DNA of 16,260 nucleotides, taken from contig JAKVCH010000021.1 in NCBI GenBank assembly GCA_022447485.1, positions 1-16,260 of the forward strand, read 5' to 3'. The DNA comes from Polyangiaceae bacterium (GTDB taxonomy: Bacteria; Myxococcota_A; Polyangia; Polyangiales; Polyangiaceae). Below, in pieces: positions 6,462 to 14,093 of this stretch (its first letter is position 1; each line of letters opens with the position of its first letter). Under the pieces are notes generated by a model, which ran no database searches, was not told where the DNA came from, and saw only the letters and a program-made list of their open reading frames with translations. A program made the position numbers and the translations under genes.

Positions 6462-7667
6462 TCATTCATCAAAGACGAGTTGGTAGTCGTAATCTGCCGC
6501 CAGATAGTTCAGTAAGTGGTTCGGATCGATTTTTTCATTCGTGCCGGCTTCTGGGGCAGCCGGCTCATCAGCATCGGCTGGTTCTTGCCCCTTTCCAGCG
6601 CTCTCTGCTTCGAGAAGCTCGTCGAGTTGAGAAAACAAGCCCTCGGGGGGTAGGGGGGCGTCGAGAGCCTCGAGAGGAGAGCCGCCTCGTACGGGCAGAA
6701 CGCTCACCACCGTGAACTTGCCTCTCTTTTCGATTCTCTCCGGTATGGCGGAATAAGCGCAGTGGGCTTGGCCCGCCAGGATGATCAGCTTGCGCGCGGG
6801 TGCGTGGGCTTCTAGCCAGGTGGTTGCTCTTTTGGCCATTGCCTCATCCCACAGGACTTGAGCTTCGTAGTAGTTCGATAGGTCGGGGCGTTTCGAGTGG
6901 CCATGAGGTGTTGAATGGTCACTCTCCGAATTTTGGTCCCCGTCAGTTGGTGTTGCCTGGGGGGCAGAGTGGGGGTGCCCCCCCATCAGTGCTGCAAAGT
7001 TGCTCCGGTGACGCTCGTTTTCGAAATCGAGCTGCGTTGGCACCAGGTTGCCCATTTCCCGCGGCACCTTTTGGATGCCATTGGTGGCGATCTGTTTGGT
7101 CAGGCTGCGGCGCACACCGAGAGCAACGAGCGGTATTTTACTCTTCTTTGCGAGCTCAAAGAATGGTTGCCAGTAGACAAAGGGATATCCCCACTCCTTC
7201 TCCCAGTCAGTTGCTTCGGCGACTTGGTCGACTCCAATTGAGCCTGCGTCGAAAGCGTTGAGGGCGGATTGTTCATCTTGACGGACCATTTCCAGGGCGA
7301 TCCCCAACTCGATGCCCCGCATTTCCCGCCGAGCCAAGAGAGCCCGCGCTACTTCCAGTTGGGCATAGTGGCTGAGGGGATCATCGTGGAGTTCTCCGAC
7401 ACAAACAGCGTCTGCGGAGGCGATGCGACTCATCACCTCGTCGACCGAGAAGACTTTTTCGTCGGCAAGCCGGTAGCCTGAATACGGGCGGGCAGACTTC
7501 TCAACCACGTCGGCAGGCACAGCCTTCTTTTCGTCTTTTTCTTCGGGCGGCGCGGAAAGCTCGACGACCGGCGACGAGCCGACCGGCTGCTGGAGTTGAA
7601 CTTGAGAACCACCACAAGCGGCAAAGAAAAACGCGGAGCAGAGCAAGCCCGAGAATCGACGATACAT
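6462..7667 (-). CDS. ChaN-family lipoprotein with histidine-rich insertion
   Basis: A 401-residue lipoprotein: MYRRFSGLLCSAFFF with lipobox FAAC gives a very short signal peptide. After a low-complexity linker comes the ChaN-like domain: VCVGELHDDPLSHYAQ, GIALEMVRQDEQ, a segment with WEKEWGYPFVYWQPFF and IPLVALGVRR, then ILAGQAHCAYSAIPERI. ChaN proteins are haem-binding lipoproteins linked to iron uptake, so haem or iron binding is the likely role by family. Between the last two blocks is an insertion rich in His, Asp and Ser (GGHPHSAP, then DHSTPHGHS), which may bind metal. The C-terminus has an acidic, Ala/Pro-rich extension of about 60 residues. ATG 7667 is used because it gives the compact signal peptide; TTG 7673 is the alternative. 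There is no Shine-Dalgarno sequence; a promoter ending six bases upstream suggests a leaderless mRNA. Confidence 0.85.
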   Translation of the reverse strand: MYRRFSGLLCSAFFFAACGGSQVQLQQPVGSSPVVELSAPPEEKDEKKAVPADVVEKSARPYSGYRLADEKVFSVDEVMSRIASADAVCVGELHDDPLSHYAQLEVARALLARREMRGIELGIALEMVRQDEQSALNAFDAGSIGVDQVAEATDWEKEWGYPFVYWQPFFELAKKSKIPLVALGVRRSLTKQIATNGIQKVPREMGNLVPTQLDFENERHRSNFAALMGGHPHSAPQATPTDGDQNSESDHSTPHGHSKRPDLSNYYEAQVLWDEAMAKRATTWLEAHAPARKLIILAGQAHCAYSAIPERIEKRGKFTVVSVLPVRGGSPLEALDAPLPPEGLFSQLDELLEAESAGKGQEPADADEPAAPEAGTNEKIDPNHLLNYLAADYDYQLVFDE

Positions 7668-7673
7668 GGTCAA

Positions 7674-7702
7674 GCTATCCCGCGCGGGCGTTGAGAGGTC
7701 AA
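7674..7702 (-). promoter_or_regulatory. Candidate sigma-70 promoter of the ChaN-like gene, with spacer palindrome
   Basis: On the minus strand, TTGACC (7697-7702) and GATAGC (7674-7679) are separated by exactly 17 bases. The -35 box matches five of six consensus positions; the -10 box only three. The -10 box ends six bases before ATG 7667, so transcription would begin at or very near the start codon. The perfect palindrome CCCGCGCGGG (7679-7688) fills part of the spacer, a place where a repressor or other regulator could bind. Confidence 0.4.
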
Positions 7703-7713
7703 TCGTTGATTTT

Positions 7714-8370
7714 TTAGAAGATTTTCTTCAGGGTATCGATGGCGCCCGAAGCGCCTTTTGGCAGCGCGGAGAAAGCAATTTCGAGGTGCTCGCCCTCGGT
7801 TTGGATAGCTTGTACGCCCACAAGCGGGACAAGCACTTGGACCAGTTTCTTTGCTAACTCGGCGGAGAGCTTTGGGTGCCGCATCAAGTCGAAGCTGAGC
7901 CGATTTTCCTCGGCTCCAATTAAAAACTCGGGGGTTTGAGGGAGATAGGAAAGCAGGTCGCCGGGGCGAGATAAGTCGAGGGCTCCTGACTGCAGGAGAG
8001 CAGCAATGGGTGTGCCGCTCGAGGGGTCGGTGACTTCCATCTCGATATCGTTCAAGCGAATATCGACGAGCAAAGCGTCTTCCCGTAAGTCGATGCGCTC
8101 CACGAGCACAGTGGCCGATGCTCGAATAGGGGTCTTCATCAAGTCGAGGCTAGCCGCTGCGTGCAGACCTGGGTTGCGTGCCGTTAACTCGAGATCTTCA
8201 GGCACCTTATTGCCCAGCACCTCCTTGAGGACCCAGCGCAAGGCCGCCAGAGGCACGCCCATTTTCAATTGGGTGGCGTTTTTGGCGGCCCGAAGAATTT
8301 CTTCAGGATGTTGCTTGAGGTAGCCAGAAAGGGCTTGGGCTGCTTTTTTTGGCAATGCACCGCGAGACAT
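7714..8370 (-). CDS. Uncharacterised protein, 218 residues
   Basis: I do not recognise a named family. The protein has no signal peptide, lipobox or obvious membrane helix. The N-terminal 50 residues are helical and basic (LPKKAAQALSGYLKQHPEEILRAAK is the character of this part). The middle looks beta-rich with alternating hydrophobics: ASATVLVERIDLRED, then LLVDIRLNDIEMEV. The C-terminal part has SGALDLSRPGDLLSYLP and a hydrophobic segment KLVQVLVPLVGVQAI. The even beta pattern is loosely like lipid-binding DUF2993/LmeA-type domains, but that is a weak impression. Codon use and composition match the neighbours, so it looks like a genuine resident gene. ATG 8370 has no Shine-Dalgarno sequence; TAGCCT begins 12 bases upstream. 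It lies 46 bases upstream of the ChaN-like start codon and is divergent from the hydrolase at 8483. Confidence 0.75.
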   Translation of the reverse strand: MSRGALPKKAAQALSGYLKQHPEEILRAAKNATQLKMGVPLAALRWVLKEVLGNKVPEDLELTARNPGLHAAASLDLMKTPIRASATVLVERIDLREDALLVDIRLNDIEMEVTDPSSGTPIAALLQSGALDLSRPGDLLSYLPQTPEFLIGAEENRLSFDLMRHPKLSAELAKKLVQVLVPLVGVQAIQTEGEHLEIAFSALPKGASGAIDTLKKIF

Positions 8371-8482
8371 GTTCGGAGGCTAGTCGTCCCGGGCTGATCA
8401 AGCCAGCACCGATTGCTTCTTCTGGCATTCCAGCACAGAGCAGCCCTTTTCAGAGCTGCCCTTCCATGCTTCACCCCAGGTG

Positions 8483-9205
8483 ATGGAAACGATCAAGCTC
8501 GGAAACCTGGATGCAGTTGTTCTCGAACCCCAGAGTCAGGCCAAGCAAAATATTGTGCTACTGCACGGCTTTGGCGCCCCCGGAACTGATTTGGTCGGCT
8601 TGGCCGAAGTCCTGCCCCGTGAAAACCAGCGCTATATCTTTTTGCAGGCGCCTCATGTCCTCGATGGCATGGGCGGACCAATGGCCGGTAGAGCTTGGTG
8701 GTTGATCGATATGGTCGCCCTTCAGGTTGCGCGAATGACCCGACAGTTCGATCAACTCGCCGCCGAAGTGCCAGATGGTCTTCAGGAGGCCCAGCAGGGT
8801 TTGATCGAAGCCTACCGGGCGATTCAGGAGCGCTATACTTCAGCCGATGAGGGCATCATTTTGGGGGGCTTTTCCCAAGGCGCGATGTTGGCTTGCCAGA
8901 CGGCTCTGACTGCAGAGCTGCAGCTTCAGGGACTCGTTCTGCTTTCAGGCACTGTGATTTGTGAAAAGGTGTGGAAGGCGGCTCTTGCGAAGCCTCTGAG
9001 TTTTCCCGTGTTCCAGAGCCACTCTCCCCAAGACGAGGTTTTGCCCTACGAGCTAGCCGAACGCCTCTGTGAACTCTTCCGCGCAGGGGGCTCGAACGTT
9101 GATTTTGTCCCTTTCCGCGGTGGGCATGGCATCGGTCCCGAAGTCATCCAGGGTCTGGCTGCGTTCCTTCTTCAAGCCGCTGACTCGTCTGGCACGGAGA
9201 CTTGA
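8483..9205 (+). CDS. Phospholipase/carboxylesterase (acyl-protein thioesterase-like) alpha/beta hydrolase
   Basis: A 240-residue cytoplasmic serine hydrolase of the Abhydrolase_2 type. Motifs, numbered from GTG 8480: oxyanion-hole strand VLLHGFGAPGTDL; family segment FLQAPHVLDG, then GRAWWLIDM; nucleophile Ser132 in GGFSQGAM; acid Asp185 in SHSPQDEVLPY; and His216 in GGHGI. Relatives hydrolyse carboxyl esters or acyl thioesters; the substrate here cannot be told. Length and triad are complete, so it should be active. Two starts adjoin: GTG 8480 and ATG 8483, both with poor ribosome sites (an AGG lies too close). ATG is taken. It is divergent from the uncharacterised gene, with about 110 bases between, and 156 bases upstream of the HelD-like gene; a common transcript is possible. 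Confidence 0.9.
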   Translation: METIKLGNLDAVVLEPQSQAKQNIVLLHGFGAPGTDLVGLAEVLPRENQRYIFLQAPHVLDGMGGPMAGRAWWLIDMVALQVARMTRQFDQLAAEVPDGLQEAQQGLIEAYRAIQERYTSADEGIILGGFSQGAMLACQTALTAELQLQGLVLLSGTVICEKVWKAALAKPLSFPVFQSHSPQDEVLPYELAERLCELFRAGGSNVDFVPFRGGHGIGPEVIQGLAAFLLQAADSSGTET

Positions 9206-9350
9206 GCTGTCGCCGGAGAGGTTTCCGTCGGGGGCGCCTCCGAACCGCGTATATTCCTCAAAATCCGCGGCTTTCTGGCTCGTTTTCTTTTTCTGGCGAT
9301 TCAGTGCTAGGCCCTGTGTCCGCCTGAATCGACCTGGAGGGCGGAAGTCC

Positions 9351-9354
9351 GGAG
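9351..9354 (+). promoter_or_regulatory. Shine-Dalgarno site supporting a TTG start for the HelD-like gene
   Basis: GGAG is followed by seven bases and then TTG 9362. This supports the rare TTG start over ATG 9380, which has only a weak purine-rich stretch before it. The rest of the 9206-9361 gap shows no convincing promoter or terminator. Confidence 0.6.
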
Positions 9355-9361
9355 AAATCTC

Positions 9362-11734
9362 TTGAGCCAACCCGAAGAAATGCAAGACGCGGAACTGCAA
9401 ACCATCACCAAAGAGGAGCAAGGCTGCCTCGAAAAGGTGAAGTCGCATTTAGAGAAGCGTCACACCGGCGAAAACGCCAAAAAAGTGATCAACTACGATG
9501 CGGAGTTGGTGTCTTTGCGGGATCAGATCTCAAGTGCCCGAGCGGAGGATATTCCTCCCTTGCTCGAGGATATGGAGAGATTAATGGCCCTGGCTTCGCG
9601 TCAGTCCAAGACCGAGGAGCAATACGTCGATCCTCGCTCTCCCTACTTTGGGAGAATGGTTTTGGAAGAAGAGGGACGGAGCCGCGAGGTGCTGATCGGG
9701 CGCGGTACCTATTTAGATACCAAGAGCGGAATCCGCATTGTTGATTGGCGAGATGCTCCCGTGAGTCGCCTCTACTACCGCTACGCGGAGGGTGACGATT
9801 ACGACGAAGAGTTTGGTGGTCGAGAAGTCTATGGTGAAGTCAGAATCCGCCGTAGCGTCACCATCACCGACCAGGGGCTGCGCAGGATCAATTGCCCTCA
9901 GGGTAATTTTGCCAATAGCCGCACCGAGGGCTGGGTGCGTATCGATGACGCTCGGTTAAAGCTTGCCGGTGGCCAGGGCAGCGCGATTCGCGCCGAGGCG
10001 CCGCGAGGTAAGTTGGGTGTCGGCGAAGCGCTCACAGAAAATGAAGATAAGCACTTAAAGGAGATCACTCCTTTGATCGACGGTCGCCAGTTTGAGTTGA
10101 TTACCCAGCCCGACTCTGGATTGGTCGTGATTCAGGGTGGCGCGGGCAGCGGAAAGACGACGATCGGTTTACATCGTCTGGCCTATTTGGCTTTTCATGA
10201 TGCGAAGCGTTTTCGGCCAGATCGCATGCTAGTGATTGTCTTCAATGAGGCGCTGGTTCGCTACATTGGTCAGGTTCTGCCGAGCCTTGGTCTGAGAGGG
10301 GTGCAAATTCGCACCTATCAAGACTGGGCTGCTCGGCTACGAGCGACGGCTATCCCTCAACTGCCGCGAGCCTATTCTGATGAGACCCCGAGTATTGTTA
10401 CTCGTCTCAAAAAACATCCCCGTATGTTGGCGCTGCTCGACGCGAAAGTCGAAGAGCTCGCCCGGGAGTTTCAAGAAACCGTAGCGGGGATCGTGCAAGA
10501 TGATCCTTCTTTAGAAGATGGCCTGCAAACTTTCTTGAAGTCGTCCAATCGACCTCTGATTCATCGTTTTCACGCCTTCCGCTCGTGGATACTCGATCAC
10601 GAAGAAGCGTTGGAGGCGTCGATTCGTCAGCCCGTGCTCCGGGAATTAGAGCGGCGCATCGAGCGCCTTCAGGATGTCATTCCCCTCTGGGCCGACTTAT
10701 TGACCGACTTGCCTCGCTGGAAAGAAGTCTTCGAACAAGAGTCGTTGCAGGAGTTCCGTCAAGGAGAGCTGGAGCGTGCTCACGCCTGGTGCGTCAAGAG
10801 TATCCAACGCGCTCTGACGGAAATGGAGGAAAGAGAAGAAGCCAAAGAAGATCGGGATGCTCGTGGTGATGATGATTATCGCGCGATAGATGGTCTTGAC
10901 TTAGAAGATCGAGCGACTCTCGACCGTGAGGACGACACGTTGCTGCTGCGCCTTCTTCAAAGGGTGCGGGGCCCCTTGCGCAAAGGCCAGGCGGGTAAAG
11001 AAGCCTTGAGCTACGAGCATATTCTCGTCGACGAAGCGCAAGATCTCAGTCCGGTGGAAATGCGGGTTATCTTCGACACGATCACCCGAGGCCAGAGCGT
11101 TACCTTAGCTGGCGATACTGCTCAGCGTTTACATATGGACAATGGCTTCTCGGATTGGAAGACCGTCTTGAGTGACCTTGGCCTAGCTCACGTCGAAGTA
11201 GAGCCCTTAAAGCTCACCTATCGCTCGACCGCTGAGATTCTCGACCTAGCCCAACATGTACTGGGTCACTTACAGCCAGACGATCCACCCGTGGCGACGC
11301 GTCATGGTGCGCCGGTCGAATTATTTCAGCATGGCGCTACCGGTGATTCGGTGGCTTTCTTGAGCGAGGCCCTGCGCGAGCTGTCGATTACAGAGCCTCG
11401 GGCCTCAATTGCAGTGGTCACTCGGTATCCTGAGCAGGCCGACTTAGTCTACGACGGCCTCAAGCGGGGTGACGTCCCTTACCTACGTCGTGTGGCCGAT
11501 CAGGACTTTCCTTTCAAGCCGGGGGTGGATGTCACAGATATCCGCCAGGTGAAGGGCTTAGAGTTCGACTATGTGATTCTGGTGGAGGTGAGTGAGAGTT
11601 CGTACCCCACAGACGATGAATCTCGGCACCTCTTACATATCGGCGTGACCCGAGCGGCGCATCAGCTCTGGCTCTTAGCAGCTGGATCGCCCTCCAAACT
11701 ATTGCCTGAAGAGCTCCGCGACCGCGGCTACTGA
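9362..11734 (+). CDS. helD: HelD-like UvrD-superfamily helicase (RNA polymerase recycling type)
   Basis: A 790-residue superfamily 1 ATPase. An N-terminal charged coiled-coil (about 10-85) precedes the HelD-type block SPYFGRMVLEE, VLIGRGTYLDT and IVDWRDAPVSRLYYRYAEG. Walker A is GGAGSGKT at 259-266 within VIQGGAGSGKTTIGLHRLAYL, the HelD form. Walker B is ILVDEAQD at 554-561, motif III LAGDTAQR at 582-589, motif IV LTYRST at 618-623, motif V QVKGLEFDYV at 729-738 and motif VI GVTRAA at 761-766. Known HelD proteins, best studied in Bacillus and mycobacteria, insert arms into RNA polymerase and free it from stalled or inactive complexes using ATP. An acidic stretch rich in Asp and Glu lies at about 487-525, before Walker B. 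TTG 9362 is chosen for its GGAG site. The 3' end overlaps the convergent hydrolase by 7 bases. A generic repair helicase is less likely given the HelD-specific N-terminal block. Confidence 0.87.
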   Translation: MSQPEEMQDAELQTITKEEQGCLEKVKSHLEKRHTGENAKKVINYDAELVSLRDQISSARAEDIPPLLEDMERLMALASRQSKTEEQYVDPRSPYFGRMVLEEEGRSREVLIGRGTYLDTKSGIRIVDWRDAPVSRLYYRYAEGDDYDEEFGGREVYGEVRIRRSVTITDQGLRRINCPQGNFANSRTEGWVRIDDARLKLAGGQGSAIRAEAPRGKLGVGEALTENEDKHLKEITPLIDGRQFELITQPDSGLVVIQGGAGSGKTTIGLHRLAYLAFHDAKRFRPDRMLVIVFNEALVRYIGQVLPSLGLRGVQIRTYQDWAARLRATAIPQLPRAYSDETPSIVTRLKKHPRMLALLDAKVEELAREFQETVAGIVQDDPSLEDGLQTFLKSSNRPLIHRFHAFRSWILDHEEALEASIRQPVLRELERRIERLQDVIPLWADLLTDLPRWKEVFEQESLQEFRQGELERAHAWCVKSIQRALTEMEEREEAKEDRDARGDDDYRAIDGLDLEDRATLDREDDTLLLRLLQRVRGPLRKGQAGKEALSYEHILVDEAQDLSPVEMRVIFDTITRGQSVTLAGDTAQRLHMDNGFSDWKTVLSDLGLAHVEVEPLKLTYRSTAEILDLAQHVLGHLQPDDPPVATRHGAPVELFQHGATGDSVAFLSEALRELSITEPRASIAVVTRYPEQADLVYDGLKRGDVPYLRRVADQDFPFKPGVDVTDIRQVKGLEFDYVILVEVSESSYPTDDESRHLLHIGVTRAAHQLWLLAAGSPSKLLPEELRDRGY

Positions 11735-12621
11735 GAAACTGCCTCGCGGGAACGCGAGGTGAGACGAAGTAAAAACGCTCGTAGTTCAGCTTTGACCTGA
11801 GCACGATCGAGGTCCCTTGTAATAATATGTCCACTACGAGGCAGAATGATCACCCGCTGGTCTCGGGTGCCCAGCTGCCGAGCGAAGCGCCAGGAGTTTT
11901 CGATGGGGCAGCCTCGATCCCGGGCGCCGTGCAGAATGAGCGTCGGGCAGTGGATGCGGAAAAGCTCTTTATCGAGTCGTTCACCAGCGCGGAGTAGGCT
12001 CACGCCCGCATGAGCGGGTTGGAGACTGTAGCTAATATGGCGAGCGGCTTCTTCTGCGTCGCCAATATCGCTGCCCCCACGGGGAGCACTGAAGTCGGGG
12101 ATACCCAATCTGTCGATCATCTTGAGCAAGCCTCCAGGGAATGGACTCTTGAGGTAAAAAGCATTCGAGAGCGCCGCTAAGCCGATAACGGCTCCTGGGG
12201 CCGAAAGGGCGAGTTCGACCGCTAACAGGCTTCCCATCGAGAAGCCGACTAGAATCACCGGTCCTTGGCGACGCAGGCGATCAAACACTGGGCGCACGCT
12301 ATCGAGCCAATCGTCGTAGCGAGTAGCAGCAAGGTCGGACGGATGAGTGCCGTGGCCAATAATCAACGGGGCCTCGGTGGCCAGGCCCAGTTCGCGCGCC
12401 ACCTCCACGGCCAATTCAACTTCACCGGGCACTCCCGTGTAACCATGGAGGCAAAGCACGGAGGGGGTCTTTCCCTGAAAAGAGAGAGGCTCCGTCCCCG
12501 GTAAACCAGAAATATCGTCTTCGGACCCAGGTTTTCGAATCGTGAGCAGTCGCGTCCAGTCACCGGCTTCGCCGAGCCGTGTGCCTTGTTTTTGCATCCA
12601 CTCCTCTAGTTTCCTGCCCAT
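11728..12621 (-). CDS. Alpha/beta hydrolase, Est30-type carboxylesterase family
   Basis: A 297-residue cytoplasmic serine hydrolase. The core begins with VLCLHGYTGVPGE (oxyanion region, His59), then PLIIGHGTHPSDL and the RYDDWLDSV segment typical of Est30/YvaK-like carboxylesterases. Ser128 lies in the nucleophile elbow VGFSMGS; Asp235 in LILHGARDRGCP and His265 in PRSGHIIT complete the triad. A cap region of about 50 residues separates elbow and acid. The N-terminal 50 residues are an extension compared with Est30. The substrate is unknown; esters or lactones are plausible. ATG 12621 lacks a strong Shine-Dalgarno sequence and has TACACT 14 bases upstream. It converges on the HelD-like gene, sharing 7 bases at the stop codons, and is divergent from cydA with 85 bases between. 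Confidence 0.88.
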   Translation of the reverse strand: MGRKLEEWMQKQGTRLGEAGDWTRLLTIRKPGSEDDISGLPGTEPLSFQGKTPSVLCLHGYTGVPGEVELAVEVARELGLATEAPLIIGHGTHPSDLAATRYDDWLDSVRPVFDRLRRQGPVILVGFSMGSLLAVELALSAPGAVIGLAALSNAFYLKSPFPGGLLKMIDRLGIPDFSAPRGGSDIGDAEEAARHISYSLQPAHAGVSLLRAGERLDKELFRIHCPTLILHGARDRGCPIENSWRFARQLGTRDQRVIILPRSGHIITRDLDRAQVKAELRAFLLRLTSRSREAVSQ

Positions 12622-12657
12622 TATTCCGCAGTGTAGCTGGTAACGAACGAGCGATGA

Positions 12658-12670
12658 AGTCGATTCGACT
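12658..12670. promoter_or_regulatory. Short dyad between the hydrolase and cydA
   Basis: AGTCGATTCGACT has 6-base arms around a single central base and lies in the 85-base divergent region. It could be an operator for cydAB, whose expression is usually oxygen- or redox-controlled, or for the hydrolase. It matches no regulator site I can name, such as an FNR or ArcA box, and a short dyad like this can arise by chance. Confidence 0.25.
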
Positions 12671-12706
12671 CGACGCCTTCGTCTTGCTGCTCTACTCCTT
12701 CCAGTT

Positions 12707-14092
12707 ATGGACGACCTCAGTCTCGCCCGGGGACAGATGGCATTTAGCCTTGGCTTTCATATCATCTTTGCTTGCATTTCGATGGTGATGCCTTTCTACA
12801 TGGCACTGGCGTACCGAAAGTACCTAAAAGGTAAAAACCCTGTGGACCTCGCCTTAACTCGGGCCTGGTCAAAAGGTGCGGCTGTCCTTTTTGCGACGGG
12901 TGCGGTGAGCGGCACCGCGTTGAGCTTTCAGCTTGGTTTACTTTGGCCAGGCTTCATGAAGCACGCTGGGCCAATCATCGGTATGCCTTTTTCTCTCGAA
13001 GGGGCAGCTTTTTTCCTCGAGGCCATCTTTTTAGGCCTCTTTCTCTATGGCTGGAAGCTTCTTCCCCCGCGTTTGCATCTCTTGATGGGAGTCATGGTCG
13101 GTGTGTGCGGATTTTCTTCTGGGGTCCTGGTCGTGGCGGCCAACGGGTGGATGAATGCGCCCACAGGCTTCACCTGGACTGGCACAGAGGCCGTCGATAT
13201 CGACCCTTGGAAGGCTTTCTTTAACGTTGCTTGGCCCTTGCAATCGCTTCATATGCAGATCGCCGCTTTTCAAGCTACGGGCTTCGGCTCGGCCGGGATT
13301 CACGCTTTTTCGATTCTTCGCGGAAAAAACAGGGAGTTTCACAGCCATGCTCTGAAAGTTATCTTACCTCTCACGATGGTCGCGTCGCTACTGCAGCCCC
13401 TGGCAGGCGATCTGAGCGCAAAAGCCATCGCGCAGCGTCAGCCAGAAAAGCTCGCCGCTATGGAAGCTCATTTTCAAACGGAAAAATCGGCTTCTTTGGT
13501 GATCGGAGGCATTGTCGATGAAGAACAGAGGCGCATTGATTATGCACTGAAGATTCCCGGCGGGCTCTCTTTTCTGGCCTATGGCGACTTCGATGCTGAG
13601 GTGAGGGGAGTGGACTCCTTTCCCCCAGGCGATCGCCCTCCGGTGGCTATCCCTCATTACGCTTTTCAGACCATGGTCGGCTTGGGGGGCTTGATGAGTC
13701 TCGTGGCCCTTTTCTGGGTGTTTGCTCGCTGGCGACGCCCTGAATGGCTGGAACATCGGCGCTTCTTGAGGGTATTGGTTCTGTGCACGCCCTTTGGAAT
13801 ACTCGCCTTGGAGGCGGGGTGGACGGTGACGGAAGTGGGGCGACAACCCTGGGTGATTTACCATGTTTTGAAAACGGCTGACGCTGTGACCCCTGTTCCG
13901 GGTTTGGGTGTGACCTTTGCCGTGTTGGCCGCCCTTTATCTCTGCTTAGGCACCCTGTCTTTTGGTCTTTTGGGTCGACTAATTCGCGGCGAGATGATGC
14001 GACCGCACGATATCCCCCCCGATGGGCGTTCACCTGCCGGAGGTTCTTCCCAGGGTTCGACTGCTCGAACAGCTTCAAAGGAGTCTGCTTAA
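12707..14092 (+). CDS. cydA: Cytochrome bd-type quinol oxidase subunit I, short Q-loop form
   Basis: A 461-residue inner-membrane protein with about nine helices. With CydB it oxidises quinol and reduces oxygen to water without pumping protons. Haem ligands are conserved: His18 (GFHIIF), His182 (LQSLHMQ), Met323 (QTMVGLG) and Glu369 (LEAGW). GRQPW is at 378-382, and Glu98 and Glu105 match E. coli Glu99 and Glu107. Quinol-site residues Lys248 and Glu253 are present in KLAAMEAHFQT. The Q-loop is short, lacking the long C-terminal insertion of the E. coli enzyme, as in cyanide-insensitive oxidases. A 30-residue polar tail ends the protein. ATG 12707 has no Shine-Dalgarno sequence; TACTCC begins 14 bases upstream. 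cydB follows after one base. No cydX-like small gene or cydCD is in the window. Confidence 0.97.
   Translation: MDDLSLARGQMAFSLGFHIIFACISMVMPFYMALAYRKYLKGKNPVDLALTRAWSKGAAVLFATGAVSGTALSFQLGLLWPGFMKHAGPIIGMPFSLEGAAFFLEAIFLGLFLYGWKLLPPRLHLLMGVMVGVCGFSSGVLVVAANGWMNAPTGFTWTGTEAVDIDPWKAFFNVAWPLQSLHMQIAAFQATGFGSAGIHAFSILRGKNREFHSHALKVILPLTMVASLLQPLAGDLSAKAIAQRQPEKLAAMEAHFQTEKSASLVIGGIVDEEQRRIDYALKIPGGLSFLAYGDFDAEVRGVDSFPPGDRPPVAIPHYAFQTMVGLGGLMSLVALFWVFARWRRPEWLEHRRFLRVLVLCTPFGILALEAGWTVTEVGRQPWVIYHVLKTADAVTPVPGLGVTFAVLAALYLCLGTLSFGLLGRLIRGEMMRPHDIPPDGRSPAGGSSQGSTARTASKESA
14078..14083 (+). promoter_or_regulatory. Shine-Dalgarno site of cydB inside the end of cydA
   Basis: AAGGAG ends 10 bases before ATG 14094. 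It supports that start over the in-frame GTG at 14022, which lies inside cydA. Confidence 0.75.
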
Positions 14093-14093
14093 A

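Noticed and set aside
3077..8370. A dedicated signalling or defence operon formed by the 218-residue gene, ChaN-like, sigma factor and M16-like genes
   Set aside because: They share a strand, but a terminator-like repeat and a separate sigma-54-type promoter split the group, and guaA follows without a break; nothing shows a common function.
9190..9207. TGGCACGGAGACTTGA as a second sigma-54 promoter before the HelD-like gene
   Set aside because: The -12 half reads TTGA and is shifted by one base, so the invariant GC is absent; it also overlaps the end of the upstream coding region.
9319..9345. TCCGCC ... GGCGGA inverted repeat before the HelD-like gene
   Set aside because: Six-base arms with a 15-base loop are expected by chance in this composition; no T tract follows and there is no sign of a riboswitch.
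13388..13864. A 158-codon minus-strand frame inside cydA, and neighbouring shadow frames
   Set aside because: CydA is unambiguous here with conserved haem ligands; the antisense frame has no supporting features.
14022..14093. Upstream GTG start that would extend CydB by 24 residues into cydA
   Set aside because: The extension is polar, lies in coding sequence of cydA and precedes the clear AAGGAG site and ATG at 14094.
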